Numbered from the stretch's first letter, positions 25,209 to 34,027 are shown. The stretch: DNA of 64,000 nt from Paenibacillus albus (GCF_003952225.1 NZ_CP034437.1:4416501-4480500); one strand, 5' to 3'. Numbers and translations: made by a program. The notes: a model not told the origin generated them from the sequence alone.

Positions 25209-25844
25209 TTAGTTATTCTCGAAAGCAGCCAATAGATCTGCTGGAGACTGCAGTCCCGATAAAGCTGTCTTGTCGTTGACGACATAGAACGGTACGCCAC
25301 GAACTCCAAGCTTCTGTGCACTCCGCTGTCCTGCTTCTACGTAATTCAGTCCTTCACCTTGCAGCAGTCTTGTCTTCAGCGCTGCGGTATCGTTCGTAAT
25401 GCCAGCCGCGGCCGCGATTTCCATGAGATCATCCACGTCGCCGAGGTTTTTGCCTTGTTCGAAATAAGCCGTATACAAGAGGTCGATTAATTGCGATTGC
25501 TTCTCGGGAGACGTCAAAGCAATCAATTGATGCGAAAGCGTTGTGTTCGGCGTATATTTCACCAGGTCCATATTGTAGTTCAAGCCGAAATGGGCACCGG
25601 TCTGATTGTATTGTTTCATTCTCGCTTCGAATTGCGCCGTGCCGCCTAAACGGCCGGTCATTAGCTTCCGATAATCTTCGCCTTCCACCCGAATGTCGGG
25701 GTTCAGCTGATAGGCATGATAGCGTACTGTCGCCTTCGTACCTTCAGGCAAATTCTCCAGTGCAGTGTTCAAGCTTGCACTACCCATCCTGCACCATGGA
25801 CATATGGTATCCATATATACGTCAATCGTTACGTTGTCTTTCAA
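25209..25844 (-). CDS. DsbA-family oxidoreductase (FrnE-like)
   Basis: 211 residues with a thioredoxin fold interrupted by a helical insert. The active site is CPWC near residue 15 and the cis-proline loop is GVRGVPFYV. There is no signal peptide, so it should act in the cytosol as a thiol oxidase/isomerase, like FrnE, which is linked to oxidative stress. The start is taken as TTG 25844 with GGAGGAG 6 nt upstream; ATG 25862 overlaps the region before that site. An operator-like element upstream is shared with the next gene. Confidence 0.88.
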   Translation of the reverse strand: MKDNVTIDVYMDTICPWCRMGSASLNTALENLPEGTKATVRYHAYQLNPDIRVEGEDYRKLMTGRLGGTAQFEARMKQYNQTGAHFGLNYNMDLVKYTPNTTLSHQLIALTSPEKQSQLIDLLYTAYFEQGKNLGDVDDLMEIAAAAGITNDTAALKTRLLQGEGLNYVEAGQRSAQKLGVRGVPFYVVNDKTALSGLQSPADLLAAFENN

Positions 25845-25884
25845 TATGATCTCCTCCGCCATGTAAGATTAGTCTCTCTACAGC

Positions 25885-25904
25885 TTATCTATTCATAGAT
25901 AGAA
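25885..25904. promoter_or_regulatory. Candidate thiol/quinone-stress operator, copy A
   Basis: TTATCTATTCATAGATAGAA, an imperfect palindrome upstream of the DsbA-like gene. Its right arm TAGATAGAA is identical to that of copy C. Confidence 0.4.
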
Positions 25905-25914
25905 TTAAAGTAAA

Positions 25915-26448
25915 TTAAGCTTTCGGTACAGCGGTCTGAATATGGTGGACATAATCGGCTGTGCTTTGTGCCAACCGCTCATCGGATAAGTTAGACACGT
26001 CGCTTAATGCGAAGTGAGGCAAATAAGTGCCGCTGATGAAATGTGTAGTCGCTTCGATCGGACGAAGAATTTCTTCCAGCGTGAAGCGATTGGCGCCTTC
26101 TGCCTGATAAGACGCTTCGGATCCGTAAGTCGATATTGCCGCGCCAAATTGTTTGCCGGCTGTCTTCGAGCCGTCCGGTCCATAAGCCCATCCGTACTGC
26201 AGGACGGAATCGAACCATTTCTTGAGCAGCATCGGCGTGCTATACCAGAAGAGCGGATATTGGAAAATAATGCGGTCATGCGCTTCGATCAATTGCTGTT
26301 CCTTCGCGACATCGATGTTCTCGTCCGGATAAGCCTTGTACAGCTCGTGGACCGTGATGTCACTGTGCTTGCGAAGCTCTTGCAGCCAGGCTGCGTTGAC
26401 GCGGGAAATTTCGATGCTTGGATGCGTTGCGATTACTAGTGTTTTCAT
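25915..26448 (-). CDS. NAD(P)H-dependent quinone/flavodoxin-fold oxidoreductase (KefF/MdaB type)
   Basis: 177 residues with a flavodoxin-like fold: KTLVIATHPS at the N-terminus, HDRIIFQYPLFWYSTPMLLKKWFDSVL (the FMN and dimer loop), and GAAISTYGSEASY. Such enzymes carry out two-electron reduction of quinones to avoid redox cycling. ATG 26448 is chosen because the earlier ATG 26463 overlaps the GGAG. Two operator-like repeats lie upstream. Confidence 0.88.
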   Translation of the reverse strand: MKTLVIATHPSIEISRVNAAWLQELRKHSDITVHELYKAYPDENIDVAKEQQLIEAHDRIIFQYPLFWYSTPMLLKKWFDSVLQYGWAYGPDGSKTAGKQFGAAISTYGSEASYQAEGANRFTLEEILRPIEATTHFISGTYLPHFALSDVSNLSDERLAQSTADYVHHIQTAVPKA

Positions 26449-26498
26449 GGTTGATTGCTCCATTCTTGTTGTTAGTTTAGTTTATTGCCACTCAATTC

Positions 26499-26518
26499 TT
26501 CTACCTACTAAAAGATAG
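26499..26518. promoter_or_regulatory. Candidate thiol/quinone-stress operator, copy B
   Basis: TTCTACCTACTAAAAGATAG, 17 of 20 bases identical to copy C and 68 bp from it, in the promoter region of the quinone reductase. Confidence 0.5.
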
Positions 26519-26566
26519 TTTTTGATTCATAACCAGCCGGCGGTGTTTGATTTCTTCATGCCGTTA

Positions 26567-26588
26567 TTCTACCTTCTAGTAGATAGAA
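26567..26588. promoter_or_regulatory. Candidate thiol/quinone-stress operator, copy C
   Basis: A 22-bp imperfect palindrome starting TTCTACCTTCT and ending AGTAGATAGAA, with 9 of 11 positions symmetric. The best-formed of the three copies. Confidence 0.5.
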
Positions 26589-26730
26589 AGTCAACGTAGT
26601 ATTTATTCCCTGTTTCTAGGTACATCGTATCGATTACCAGTACCCGCAATCCAGGTAATCTTCATTCTCCATTGTCCATTGCCCATAAGCCAGAAAGGCA
26701 TCGCTAACTCGAGAATAAAAGCTCCTTATC

Positions 26731-27864
26731 TTACTCATTACTAAATTGCGCAGCATATGCACCATATCCTCTCTCAATAAGATCGGCTTTCGGAATAAAC
26801 CGCAGCGATGCGGAGTTTGTACAATATCGCAGTCCCGTCGGTTCGGGACCATCCTCGAACACATGTCCGAGGAAGGAGTTCGCGTAACGGCTTCTCACTT
26901 GTGTCTCATCCGAGAAGAATCCACCGACTTCCCGATAAACTACACTGCCCGGCTCCAAGGGACGCGTGAAGCTAGCCCAGCCTGTACCGGCATCGAACTG
27001 GTCCTTCGAGCTAAAGAGCGGCTCGCCTGAGACGATATCGACGAAGATGCCCTCTTCTGTATTATTCCAATATTCATTTTGGAACGGCGGTTCGTCTTGA
27101 TCCTGCTGGGTAACCGCGAACTGCAGCTTCGTCAGCGATTTGAGCACTTCATCTTTATTGATGCGGGAATACGGGCTTTCCAACGCTTTTACGACTTGAT
27201 CATCACCCCAGACCCGCGCTAGGAATGCCTCCCGGCCGGAGCCGACGTCGTTATATTTGAAATCGGAGGGATGAGTCCGGTAGAAATCTTGATGGACGTC
27301 CTCGGCTTGATAGAATACGGTAGCCGGTAAGATCTTCGTCACCAGCGGCTCATCGAATATGCCTTGCGCTGCCAGCGCAGTTTTTGATGCTTCCGCGGCT
27401 GACTGCTGTTCCTTGCCTTCATAGAAGATGACCGAACGGTATTCATTCCCGCGGTCGGCGAACTGCCCCTGGGCATCCGTTGGATCCGTGTTTCGCCAGA
27501 ATACTTGAAGCAGCTGATTGTAAGAGTTCCGGCTCGGGTCGTACTGGACCTGGACGGCTTCCAGATGTCCCGTCGTTCCTGTCGATACCTTCTCGTACGT
27601 AGGATCAGTCGTATGCCCGCCAGTATAGCCGGTAATGACGCTTACGACTCCGTCCAGCTTCTCGAAGGGAGCTTCCTCGCTCCAGAAGCAGCCTCCGGCG
27701 AATACAGCGGTCTTGGTGCTGCCGCCTAGTTTCTGTTCAAGCTGATTCCATTTATTACTCATGCCCTTCGCCTCCGCAGTATCGTGATTGTGATACGGGC
27801 CATAAGCAGCGAACAATACCACGGCCATCAACCCAATAGGAAGCACTAAACGTTTATATTTCAT
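26731..27864 (-). CDS. msrAB: Bifunctional peptide methionine sulfoxide reductase MsrA/MsrB, membrane-anchored or secreted
   Basis: 377 residues. An N-terminal hydrophobic segment (VLPIGLMAVVLFAAYG) suggests extracytoplasmic location. The MsrA domain follows (AGGCFWSEE with the catalytic cysteine near 59), then MsrB (EPPFQNEYWNN, GTGWASF, LGHVFEDGPEPTGLRYCTNSASLRFIP with the catalytic cysteine). The zinc-binding CxxC pairs of many MsrB proteins are absent. Together they reduce both S and R sulfoxides. GGAGGTG precedes the ATG. It probably repairs oxidised surface proteins. Confidence 0.93.
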   Translation of the reverse strand: MKYKRLVLPIGLMAVVLFAAYGPYHNHDTAEAKGMSNKWNQLEQKLGGSTKTAVFAGGCFWSEEAPFEKLDGVVSVITGYTGGHTTDPTYEKVSTGTTGHLEAVQVQYDPSRNSYNQLLQVFWRNTDPTDAQGQFADRGNEYRSVIFYEGKEQQSAAEASKTALAAQGIFDEPLVTKILPATVFYQAEDVHQDFYRTHPSDFKYNDVGSGREAFLARVWGDDQVVKALESPYSRINKDEVLKSLTKLQFAVTQQDQDEPPFQNEYWNNTEEGIFVDIVSGEPLFSSKDQFDAGTGWASFTRPLEPGSVVYREVGGFFSDETQVRSRYANSFLGHVFEDGPEPTGLRYCTNSASLRFIPKADLIERGYGAYAAQFSNE

Positions 27865-27905
27865 AAGCCTTCACCTCCGCGGTATCAGTCCGAGCTATTA
27901 TGCAC

Positions 27906-28013
27906 TCAGTAGTTCAAGAAGCAATTGAGTTCAAAAAAAGAGCCGACTACCAGCACCAGCAGAAGCGATATCGTCGCAATACGCATCTTCAACCCGACTT
28001 TTCTCTCCATCAT
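27906..28013 (-). CDS. Possible 35-residue membrane peptide upstream of msrAB
   Basis: A short frame encoding a basic start (MMERKVGLKMR), one hydrophobic segment (IATISLLLVLVVGSFF) and a short tail (ELNCFLNY). GGAG lies 10 nt before ATG 28013. It ends 41 nt before msrAB. No family is recognised. The rest of the 28014-28219 gap shows no gene. Confidence 0.35.
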   Translation of the reverse strand: MMERKVGLKMRIATISLLLVLVVGSFFELNCFLNY

Positions 28014-28219
28014 TACGCCCACTCTCCTATCACTTAATGTGCTCAGATCGAAGGTTTTGCAGCTTCACTCACCTTTGTTCTTGCACCTTGATCTTATCAA
28101 GGATGGCTGAGCGCCAAATCTGTTGAAAGTCATGAAGTTGCATCAAAAAAAGCACCACCATCGGTCATCGCGCATGACAATAATCATGTGATATGCCAAA
28201 AGTAATGCTTTTCTCAAAC

Positions 28220-28891
28220 TTACATGGAATGACGAACCGCAAAGACGGCCGCTTGCGTTCGATCACGCAGCCCTAGCTTCGCAATCACATTAGAGACGTG
28301 ATTCTTCACCGTGCCTTCTGTAATCGACAGCGTCTCCGCGATTTCCTTGTTGTTGAAGCCCTGACCGAGCCGCGCGAGCACTTCTTTTTCCCGCTCGGTC
28401 AACTGAGCCAATTCTCCATTCGTATCTGGTCTACCCGAAAGGGGAGCTTGATCCGGCTGCCGCTCCGGCATTCGTTTCACTTCCCTGAGCAGCATCGCTG
28501 TAATGTCCGGCTGGAGCACTGTGCCCCCGTTATAAACCGTATGGATCGCGCTTACGATCGCCTCCGACGGCAAATCCTTCAACAAATAGCCATGGACACC
28601 TTTCTCCAGTGCCTGCAGAATCAATTCCGCGTCATCGAACGTGGTCAGAATCAACACCTTCGTTTCCGGGACATTTCGGAGAATCAGCTCCGCCCCTTCT
28701 ATGCCGTCCATACCGGGCATCCGAATATCCATCAGCACGACATCCGGATGCAGCTCGACGACTTGATTGTAGGCGTCTCTTCCGTCCACGGCCGTTCCCA
28801 CGACCTCCATGCCCTCTTCCAGCCCGATTATGGTCGCGAGGCCTTCGCGCATAAGGCGCTGATCGTCAACGATAACAATTTTCAATCGCAA
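28220..28891 (-). CDS. NarL/FixJ-family response regulator
   Basis: 223 residues. The receiver domain has the acidic pair VDD (residues 8-10) and phosphorylation site Asp55 (VVLMDIRMPG). The C-terminal LuxR-type helix-turn-helix is LTEREKEVLARLGQGFNNKEIAETLSITEGTVKNHV in outline, at about 160-205. Its start overlaps the end of the histidine kinase gene by 26 nt, so translation is coupled. The start may be TTG 28891 or the TTG two codons later. Target genes unknown. Confidence 0.93.
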   Translation of the reverse strand: MRLKIVIVDDQRLMREGLATIIGLEEGMEVVGTAVDGRDAYNQVVELHPDVVLMDIRMPGMDGIEGAELILRNVPETKVLILTTFDDAELILQALEKGVHGYLLKDLPSEAIVSAIHTVYNGGTVLQPDITAMLLREVKRMPERQPDQAPLSGRPDTNGELAQLTEREKEVLARLGQGFNNKEIAETLSITEGTVKNHVSNVIAKLGLRDRTQAAVFAVRHSM

Positions 28892-30127
28892 CCGCTCCGT
28901 TTCCTCCGGCGGAATAAGGGAAGCGAACGTCTACGGCGAAGCCCGTTCCAGGCTCCGTCCCCACATGCACTTCCCCGTTCCACTCTTGTACTCGTTCCTG
29001 CATATTAATAATTCCAAAGCCCGGATTAAGATTCTCGGGTGTTTCGCCGTCGTTGCGGATGCGAAGCGAGAATCCACTCTCGCCATAAGCAAGCATGATC
29101 TCAGCCTTCCTGGCATGTCCGTGCTTCTGAGCGTTTGTTAGGGATTCCTGCACGATGCGATATGCCGCCAATTGAAGCTTGCCGGGAAGCTCAACAGGCT
29201 GGCCTTCCACTTCTAGCGTGGTTTGTACCTCGGCCCATCTGGTAAACTCCTGTGCAAGCTGTTCAAGGCGCTCCTGCAGGGAGGTCGAGCGTACCGGTTC
29301 TTCTCGGATCGCCCGGACCGACAGCCGAATCTCTTGCAGAGATGCTCGAATCAAGCTCTCGCATTCCGCATAGGTTTGTTCGCTCCGCTGAGGATCCACT
29401 GGGCTTAGCTTCCGGGCAGCTTGCATCTGCACGAGCAGCGCTGTCAGCTTATGGCCGACAGTATCGTGAATTTCGCGCGCGATTCGGATCCGCTCCTTGG
29501 CCGCTCCCCACTCTTCCGTTTGCAGCGCGTAATCCTGCAATTGCGCATGCGCCTGCGTCAATTCCTCATACAGCTTCAGCGTTTTGTCGCGCGCGCTCCG
29601 CTGAACCTGAATCAGAACGCTCACGATGCCCGCGAATACGATGAACGATCCGGTAATAAAATACCCGATTTCGTCCAATTCACGATAGACATACCAATCC
29701 ACGCTCCCCATCGTGATCACGTATACCACCAGCAGTAAGACGCAGGTCATAATAATTCTGCCAGTGCCCTTGACGAAGAACAGAATCGCCAGCGCTGTGA
29801 TACCTACGAAGAGATGATTCGGGAAGCTCCCCCGACATAGATATATCCGTACGCCGCGGATATGACGAAATCGAGTATGAGCAAGTGAAACAGCACGTTT
29901 CGACGCCTGTGCCTGTTCAAGTAGAAATAGTTGACGAACAGAAAGGCCAGGACGGAGAAGAAAATAAAGCTGACTCTCCAAAACAATTCGATTGAATAAT
30001 CGAAATAAAAGATGCCAGCCAAGGCTAAATTAAGCAGAAGCTTGATGCCGAAAATCAGCTTCCACTTTCGGGAATCGCTCCATGCTGCTTGGGCGGACTT
30101 CCTGCTGCCCGCAATCGGTTCGTTCAT
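28866..30127 (-). pseudogene. Sensor histidine kinase (HisKA_3/DesK-like), frameshifted in its membrane domain
   Basis: Two frames (30127-29804 and about 29825-28866) make up one kinase of about 420 residues. The first frame encodes three N-terminal membrane helices (LIFGIKLLLNLALAGIFYF and onward, ending YGYIYVGG). The second continues SFPNHLFVGITALAILFF, then HisKA_3 with REIHDTVGHKL and an HATPase (RIVQESLTNAQKHG). The switch occurs at a run of five C at 29829-29833; one more base joins the frames (1,262 nt becomes 1,263). Pairs with the response regulator. Homopolymer location makes sequencing error a serious possibility. Confidence 0.85.
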
Positions 30128-30263
30128 TGCATTAATTCCGCTCCCCTCCGGAATGATGATGGCTGCTTTAAAGGTAACATGGCCGTTTCGATAAAATCAA
30201 ACGACCTATATCCAGATAATTTCCTTCAATTAACATTCAAGAGCAATTGCGGAATCGCTTCAT

Positions 30264-30291
30264 AAAAAGAAAAAAGCCGCAGCTGCGGCTT
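30264..30291 (-). terminator. Terminator ending the large carbohydrate operon
   Basis: Minus strand palindrome AAGCCGCAGCTGCGGCTT followed by TTTTCTTTTT. It lies 28 nt after the stop of the 51-residue gene. Confidence 0.8.
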
Positions 30292-30319
30292 CTTGAACAT
30301 ATCTTCTTACCTCAACCAG

Positions 30320-30475
30320 TTACATCAATTCAGCATGACTCGGTTGAATACCATGGAGTTTTTTAAAGTAGGACATCGCATCGCTTGGTGTCTTAATTGT
30401 AGGCCCATAGATGATTTGGTTGTTGAATCGCCCGTTGCTCTTATACCATACACGATACTGCAAATAATGCTCCAT
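30320..30475 (-). CDS. Small conserved-looking protein of 51 residues
   Basis: MEHYLQYRVWYKSNGRF followed by NNQIIYGPTIKTPSDAMSY and FKKLHGIQPSHAELM. A GGAGGAGAGGT Shine-Dalgarno lies right before ATG 30475; the longer frame to 30514 has none. Polar, no membrane segment, charged and aromatic-rich. Function not recognised. It is the last gene before a terminator, 106 nt after a kinase-like gene. Confidence 0.65.
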   Translation of the reverse strand: MEHYLQYRVWYKSNGRFNNQIIYGPTIKTPSDAMSYFKKLHGIQPSHAELM

Positions 30476-30581
30476 ACCTCTCCTCCAAGTCCAAAGTATT
30501 AACATGTCCATCATATAATATGGATGATGAAAATAATGTCAGAACCTGAGGTCACGGGATATTTTATTCACTCATGGCTTG

Positions 30582-31142
30582 CTAATCTCGGTCAACCGAG
30601 GAGCCATGCCATTCTACGATTCCCCACTCGCGGATAATCTCTCTGGCGATTTCGGACGGAGACTTCGTTTCCGCGTCAACAACAATGTGCTCTAATTTCT
30701 TCGCGGCTAGCTCCTCTGCGAGCTGGGCCGAGCGTTTAAGATGCCAATTCAGTGAATCCTCGGTCTTTTCTCTGCCGCGAATCCGAGCATGGTTGACTTC
30801 AAGCGGTGCAGTTAGCCGAACGATAAATAGATCAGCTCCGGGTACGGATCGTCGAAGCTTATCCAGATCCTCATTTCCTTCCATCACGCTTGGAATAATC
30901 AGACATTTGGCGCCAAACGAGCGGTAGTTGTTCCAGACGGCAGCTAAATTATGAAACCCGAGCTCCCTATTGAAAGGATCACCTTCAGGCGGTGGAAATC
31001 CACGCCTTACATGATCAAGATCAACAACCGCGTGCGGAAGTGCGTGGTCGTATTCCAATACTTCAGAGATGGCATCTGCGGTACTCGACTTTCCAATGCC
31101 GACAGGTCCAATGATATTTAGTACAGGTACTTGCGAGTTCAC
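30582..31142 (-). CDS. P-loop kinase-like protein
   Basis: 186 residues. Walker A is GPVGIGKSS (about residues 12-20), with a possible substrate aspartate in VVDLDHVRRGFPP and a late ARIRGREKTEDSLNWHL segment. It resembles adenylylsulfate-kinase or gluconokinase-like small-molecule kinases, but the substrate is not recognisable. GTG start with GGGAG upstream. 37 nt after the GH5 gene, so likely part of the same operon and perhaps acting on a released sugar (inference). Confidence 0.75.
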   Translation of the reverse strand: MNSQVPVLNIIGPVGIGKSSTADAISEVLEYDHALPHAVVDLDHVRRGFPPPEGDPFNRELGFHNLAAVWNNYRSFGAKCLIIPSVMEGNEDLDKLRRSVPGADLFIVRLTAPLEVNHARIRGREKTEDSLNWHLKRSAQLAEELAAKKLEHIVVDAETKSPSEIAREIIREWGIVEWHGSSVDRD

Positions 31143-31179
31143 GACATCGACTCCCGAATCAATTATTTCGCAAACTATG

Positions 31180-32475
31180 CTATTTAGGAGGAATTAACGC
31201 TTCCAACAATTCCTTCCGATATTGATTTGCTGCCGGGTCATATACGCCAAAGCCTGAGCAGAACTCCCAATAAGACCAGCTGAAGCCGCGCTTCTCTGCT
31301 TCCTCTCGCACAAAGGTCGTCCAGCGCGCTCGCGATGGCATATCGGCTTTGCTATACGCGCCGAATTCGCCAAGATAGATCGGGCGATTGTTCTCCTTTG
31401 ACCAATTGGCCACCTTATCAAAAGCTTCCACAATCATATTTGGCCCGGCAGGATTCGTTTCCACCGGATTCGAATTGTAATCGCGGAACCAATCGTTCAC
31501 CCACTGCACCTGCGTAGCAGCATCAACAGGCTCCACTTTCGTTGCTGGGGGACCTGGCCAAACGACACCAGTCGTTCCGATCTCCGGCCCTGCCCATTCT
31601 GCCCCTTGGTGAGTGAATGGAAAAGGATCGTAATAATGAAACGTGACGATGACGTTTCGTTCATCTTCCGGAATGTCTAGCGACACAAGCTCGGCGTAGT
31701 TGCTCCAGCTGACAGAACCGATGATGACCGAATGCCACTTATCCTCGCTGCGAATCGTATCGAGCGCTTTCTTCAGCATTTTATTCCATTTGGACCAGGT
31801 CAGAGAGCTATTGGGCTCATTGAGCAGCTCGAAATATACATTGCCGGGAAGCTCCTTATATCTTGCGGAGATTTGCTTCCACAGTGCCAGATAACGAGCC
31901 TCTTGCTCATCGGGATTCTGATTCATCTCATCGTAATTGTGCATATCAAGCACGACGTTAAGCCCCTGCTTCAGCGACTGGTCGATGACCCAATCAATGC
32001 GTTCGAAGAACGTGGCTTCTATCGCGTATGGAGCATTCGTATCCGCATGCGCCGACCACTTGATCGGAACGCGGACCGACTCGAAGCCTGCATCCTTAAT
32101 CGTCTTGAAGTAGCTCTCCTGTAAAGTGACACCCCATTCCCCTTCTGTCGGAGCTTCAAGTGCGTTGCCAAGATTGACGCCCCTCCCGAGCAGCTTCGCC
32201 TGCTTGAATACGTCAAGCGGCGCCGATTGCGGGTCGCGCTTGGGCAGCTTCGGGTCCGGAGTCGTCTCGGGCAATGCAGCAGGAGCCGGTTCGGGAGTCT
32301 GCGCATTATTCTTATTCTCCGCTTTGCTCTCCGCAGGAGCAGGCGCTGGCGCTGGTGTGACATTCTCTGCTTGGTTTGCTTGCTTCACAACTAGGTTTTG
32401 CGAGTTGTCCTTACACCCCGCTGCCAGTACGAACACTAGCAGCGAGGCAGCGAGTGCCATACTCCATCTTTTCAA
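31180..32475 (-). CDS. GH5-family glycosidase lipoprotein (endo-glucanase/mannanase type)
   Basis: 431 residues from TTG 32475 (AAGGGGG 8 nt upstream). ATG 32502 is an alternative that overlaps the GNAT stop as ATGA. A lipobox LAAGCK is followed by a Pro/Ala/Glu-rich linker, then a TIM barrel with GVNLGNALEAP, the acid/base glutamate in ELLNEP and the nucleophile in YLGEFGAYS. A cell-surface endo-glycosidase. GH5 covers cellulases, mannanases and others, so specificity is open. The GH26 partner suggests mannan or glucomannan. Confidence 0.9.
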   Translation of the reverse strand: MKRWSMALAASLLVFVLAAGCKDNSQNLVVKQANQAENVTPAPAPAPAESKAENKNNAQTPEPAPAALPETTPDPKLPKRDPQSAPLDVFKQAKLLGRGVNLGNALEAPTEGEWGVTLQESYFKTIKDAGFESVRVPIKWSAHADTNAPYAIEATFFERIDWVIDQSLKQGLNVVLDMHNYDEMNQNPDEQEARYLALWKQISARYKELPGNVYFELLNEPNSSLTWSKWNKMLKKALDTIRSEDKWHSVIIGSVSWSNYAELVSLDIPEDERNVIVTFHYYDPFPFTHQGAEWAGPEIGTTGVVWPGPPATKVEPVDAATQVQWVNDWFRDYNSNPVETNPAGPNMIVEAFDKVANWSKENNRPIYLGEFGAYSKADMPSRARWTTFVREEAEKRGFSWSYWEFCSGFGVYDPAANQYRKELLEALIPPK

Positions 32476-32498
32476 TGTCACGGCCCCCTTGAAGTTCC

Positions 32499-33035
32499 TC
32501 ATCCTAAATTTTTTTCTAAAATAAAGATGACTTCTCTTGGATTGTATTTACGCCTTAATTCTTCTCTTCGTAGTAGGCCACTCTCATAGTCAGCGACTCC
32601 GATTCTCTCTATCTGCTCGTAATTCGAGCCTATGACTACTAATTCCGTTGGTTTGAACCTATTTTTCAAATAAAAAGCTTCTACTTTGGGATCCTCCGCC
32701 GAGCCAACACCAATGGTGGAATAGCTACTATTCTTCGCCGCAATTTCGAAGGTATGAAGCATGTTTGTACCTAGCCCGACTCTGGCATAATTTTTGCTAT
32801 GATCCAGATTAACCGCGATCCCATTCAAATTAAGGACGGACTCCTGTTTCTTAGACGGACTGCCATAGCAAACACCAACCACTTCGCTGCCATCTACCGT
32901 GACAAAATAGAAGTCCGGAGCACTCTCCACCCGCTGCACGAAATCCTCAAAGGACTCTCTGTCCAAATATTCGCATTGAAAGGCATGTGCCCGTTCATAA
33001 TCCGTTAGCTGTACTAATCGTATCTCTTTCTCCAC
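32499..33035 (-). CDS. GNAT-family N-acetyltransferase
   Basis: 178 residues with a GNAT fold: FYFVTVDGSEVVGVCYGSP (beta4 region), VNLDHSKNYARVGLGTNMLHTFE (acetyl-CoA-binding motif A, RxGLGxxM) and VEAFYLKNRFKPTEL (motif B). Starts at GTG 33035 with GGAGGGG. It sits inside the carbohydrate operon; its stop overlaps the possible ATG of the GH5 gene. An unusual member of such a cluster; acceptor unknown. Confidence 0.82.
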   Translation of the reverse strand: MEKEIRLVQLTDYERAHAFQCEYLDRESFEDFVQRVESAPDFYFVTVDGSEVVGVCYGSPSKKQESVLNLNGIAVNLDHSKNYARVGLGTNMLHTFEIAAKNSSYSTIGVGSAEDPKVEAFYLKNRFKPTELVVIGSNYEQIERIGVADYESGLLRREELRRKYNPREVIFILEKNLG

Positions 33036-33086
33036 GAGACACCCCTCCGCACATGAAAATACGATTTCTGCCGACGCGCCGACAAG

Positions 33087-34001
33087 CTAGCGATAGACAG
33101 ACTCCCGGATGCTTCGCTCAAGAGGCGAGTAATCGCCTAATTGTTCTCGCTGCAGCGACAGTCTCTCCTTCAGCGGCGACGTACGGTTGCACATGAATCG
33201 GACCTTCCCGCTATGGTTCGACGACGCGGCATGCACGAGAAACGGGTGGCACAAAATGACATCTCCTGCCTCTCCCGTCGTCTCCACGACTTGCAGCCGT
33301 GTACCATCTTCCTCGATATAGGCTTGCTCCATGAAATAAGCGTTTCGTTCCTCTGCGCTTAGTTGTTCGCCGTCCCGCCCTGTTAGCTTGGCGAAATACG
33401 GGTGCTCGGCGTGAAGCGCGTGAATACCTTCGCCCAACTCGACACCTTCCGGGTACTTGGTCAAGTGACGCGCGACCGTCTTATGCGAGCCTTCGACGAC
33501 CAACGTTCCCCCTCCATGCGGTGCGATATCCGAGAAGAGGCATAAACAGAGCAGTCCTTGATCCGGCGCATCCACATAATGCCGGAAATGAATGCCGTCC
33601 CAATGCCAGCCATTCGTCGGCACGAACCAAGGCTCGCCTGCGCCGACGGAGAAGTTGACCGGCCACCAGCCCCAGCCTGGCAGTTTGTCTTCGGCCGTCT
33701 CACCGGCGACGAAACGGTGAATCGTGCGATCCGCGCCAGTTAAATCTTCGACGGCATCGGCCAGCAGCTCCGAATTACAGGCGTCAAAGGAAGAGTGGCG
33801 GTAATTCTCGCGGATACTGACCATCGGCTCCTGCCATGTCGAGGGATCCTCGCGCTGAACGCCGGCCTTCTCTTGCAGCTTGCCCCATAAGAACGACTGC
33901 GCCTCAAGAGCCGCTTCCCGCGAGAAAGCGCCTTTAATATGGACATAGCCTTTGTCGATGAACTGTTCAATTTGCTCTGCCGTCAGCACTCGCATACTCA
34001 T
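33087..34001 (-). CDS. Phytanoyl-CoA dioxygenase (PhyH)-family oxygenase
   Basis: 304 residues of the Fe(II)/2-oxoglutarate PhyH family. The iron-binding HxD is H133-x-D135 in GWHWDGIHF, the distal histidine is in LCHPFLVHAAS near 255, and the 2-oxoglutarate arginine is probably in GKVRFMCN. An early IEQFIDKGYVHIKGAF is typical. It lies between GH26 and GNAT genes with short gaps, so it is co-transcribed with glycan-degradation genes. It may hydroxylate or remove a substituent from the sugar (inference). Confidence 0.85.
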   Translation of the reverse strand: MSMRVLTAEQIEQFIDKGYVHIKGAFSREAALEAQSFLWGKLQEKAGVQREDPSTWQEPMVSIRENYRHSSFDACNSELLADAVEDLTGADRTIHRFVAGETAEDKLPGWGWWPVNFSVGAGEPWFVPTNGWHWDGIHFRHYVDAPDQGLLCLCLFSDIAPHGGGTLVVEGSHKTVARHLTKYPEGVELGEGIHALHAEHPYFAKLTGRDGEQLSAEERNAYFMEQAYIEEDGTRLQVVETTGEAGDVILCHPFLVHAASSNHSGKVRFMCNRTSPLKERLSLQREQLGDYSPLERSIRESVYR

Positions 34002-34027
34002 GCTACTATCAGCTCCAATGCTAGAAT

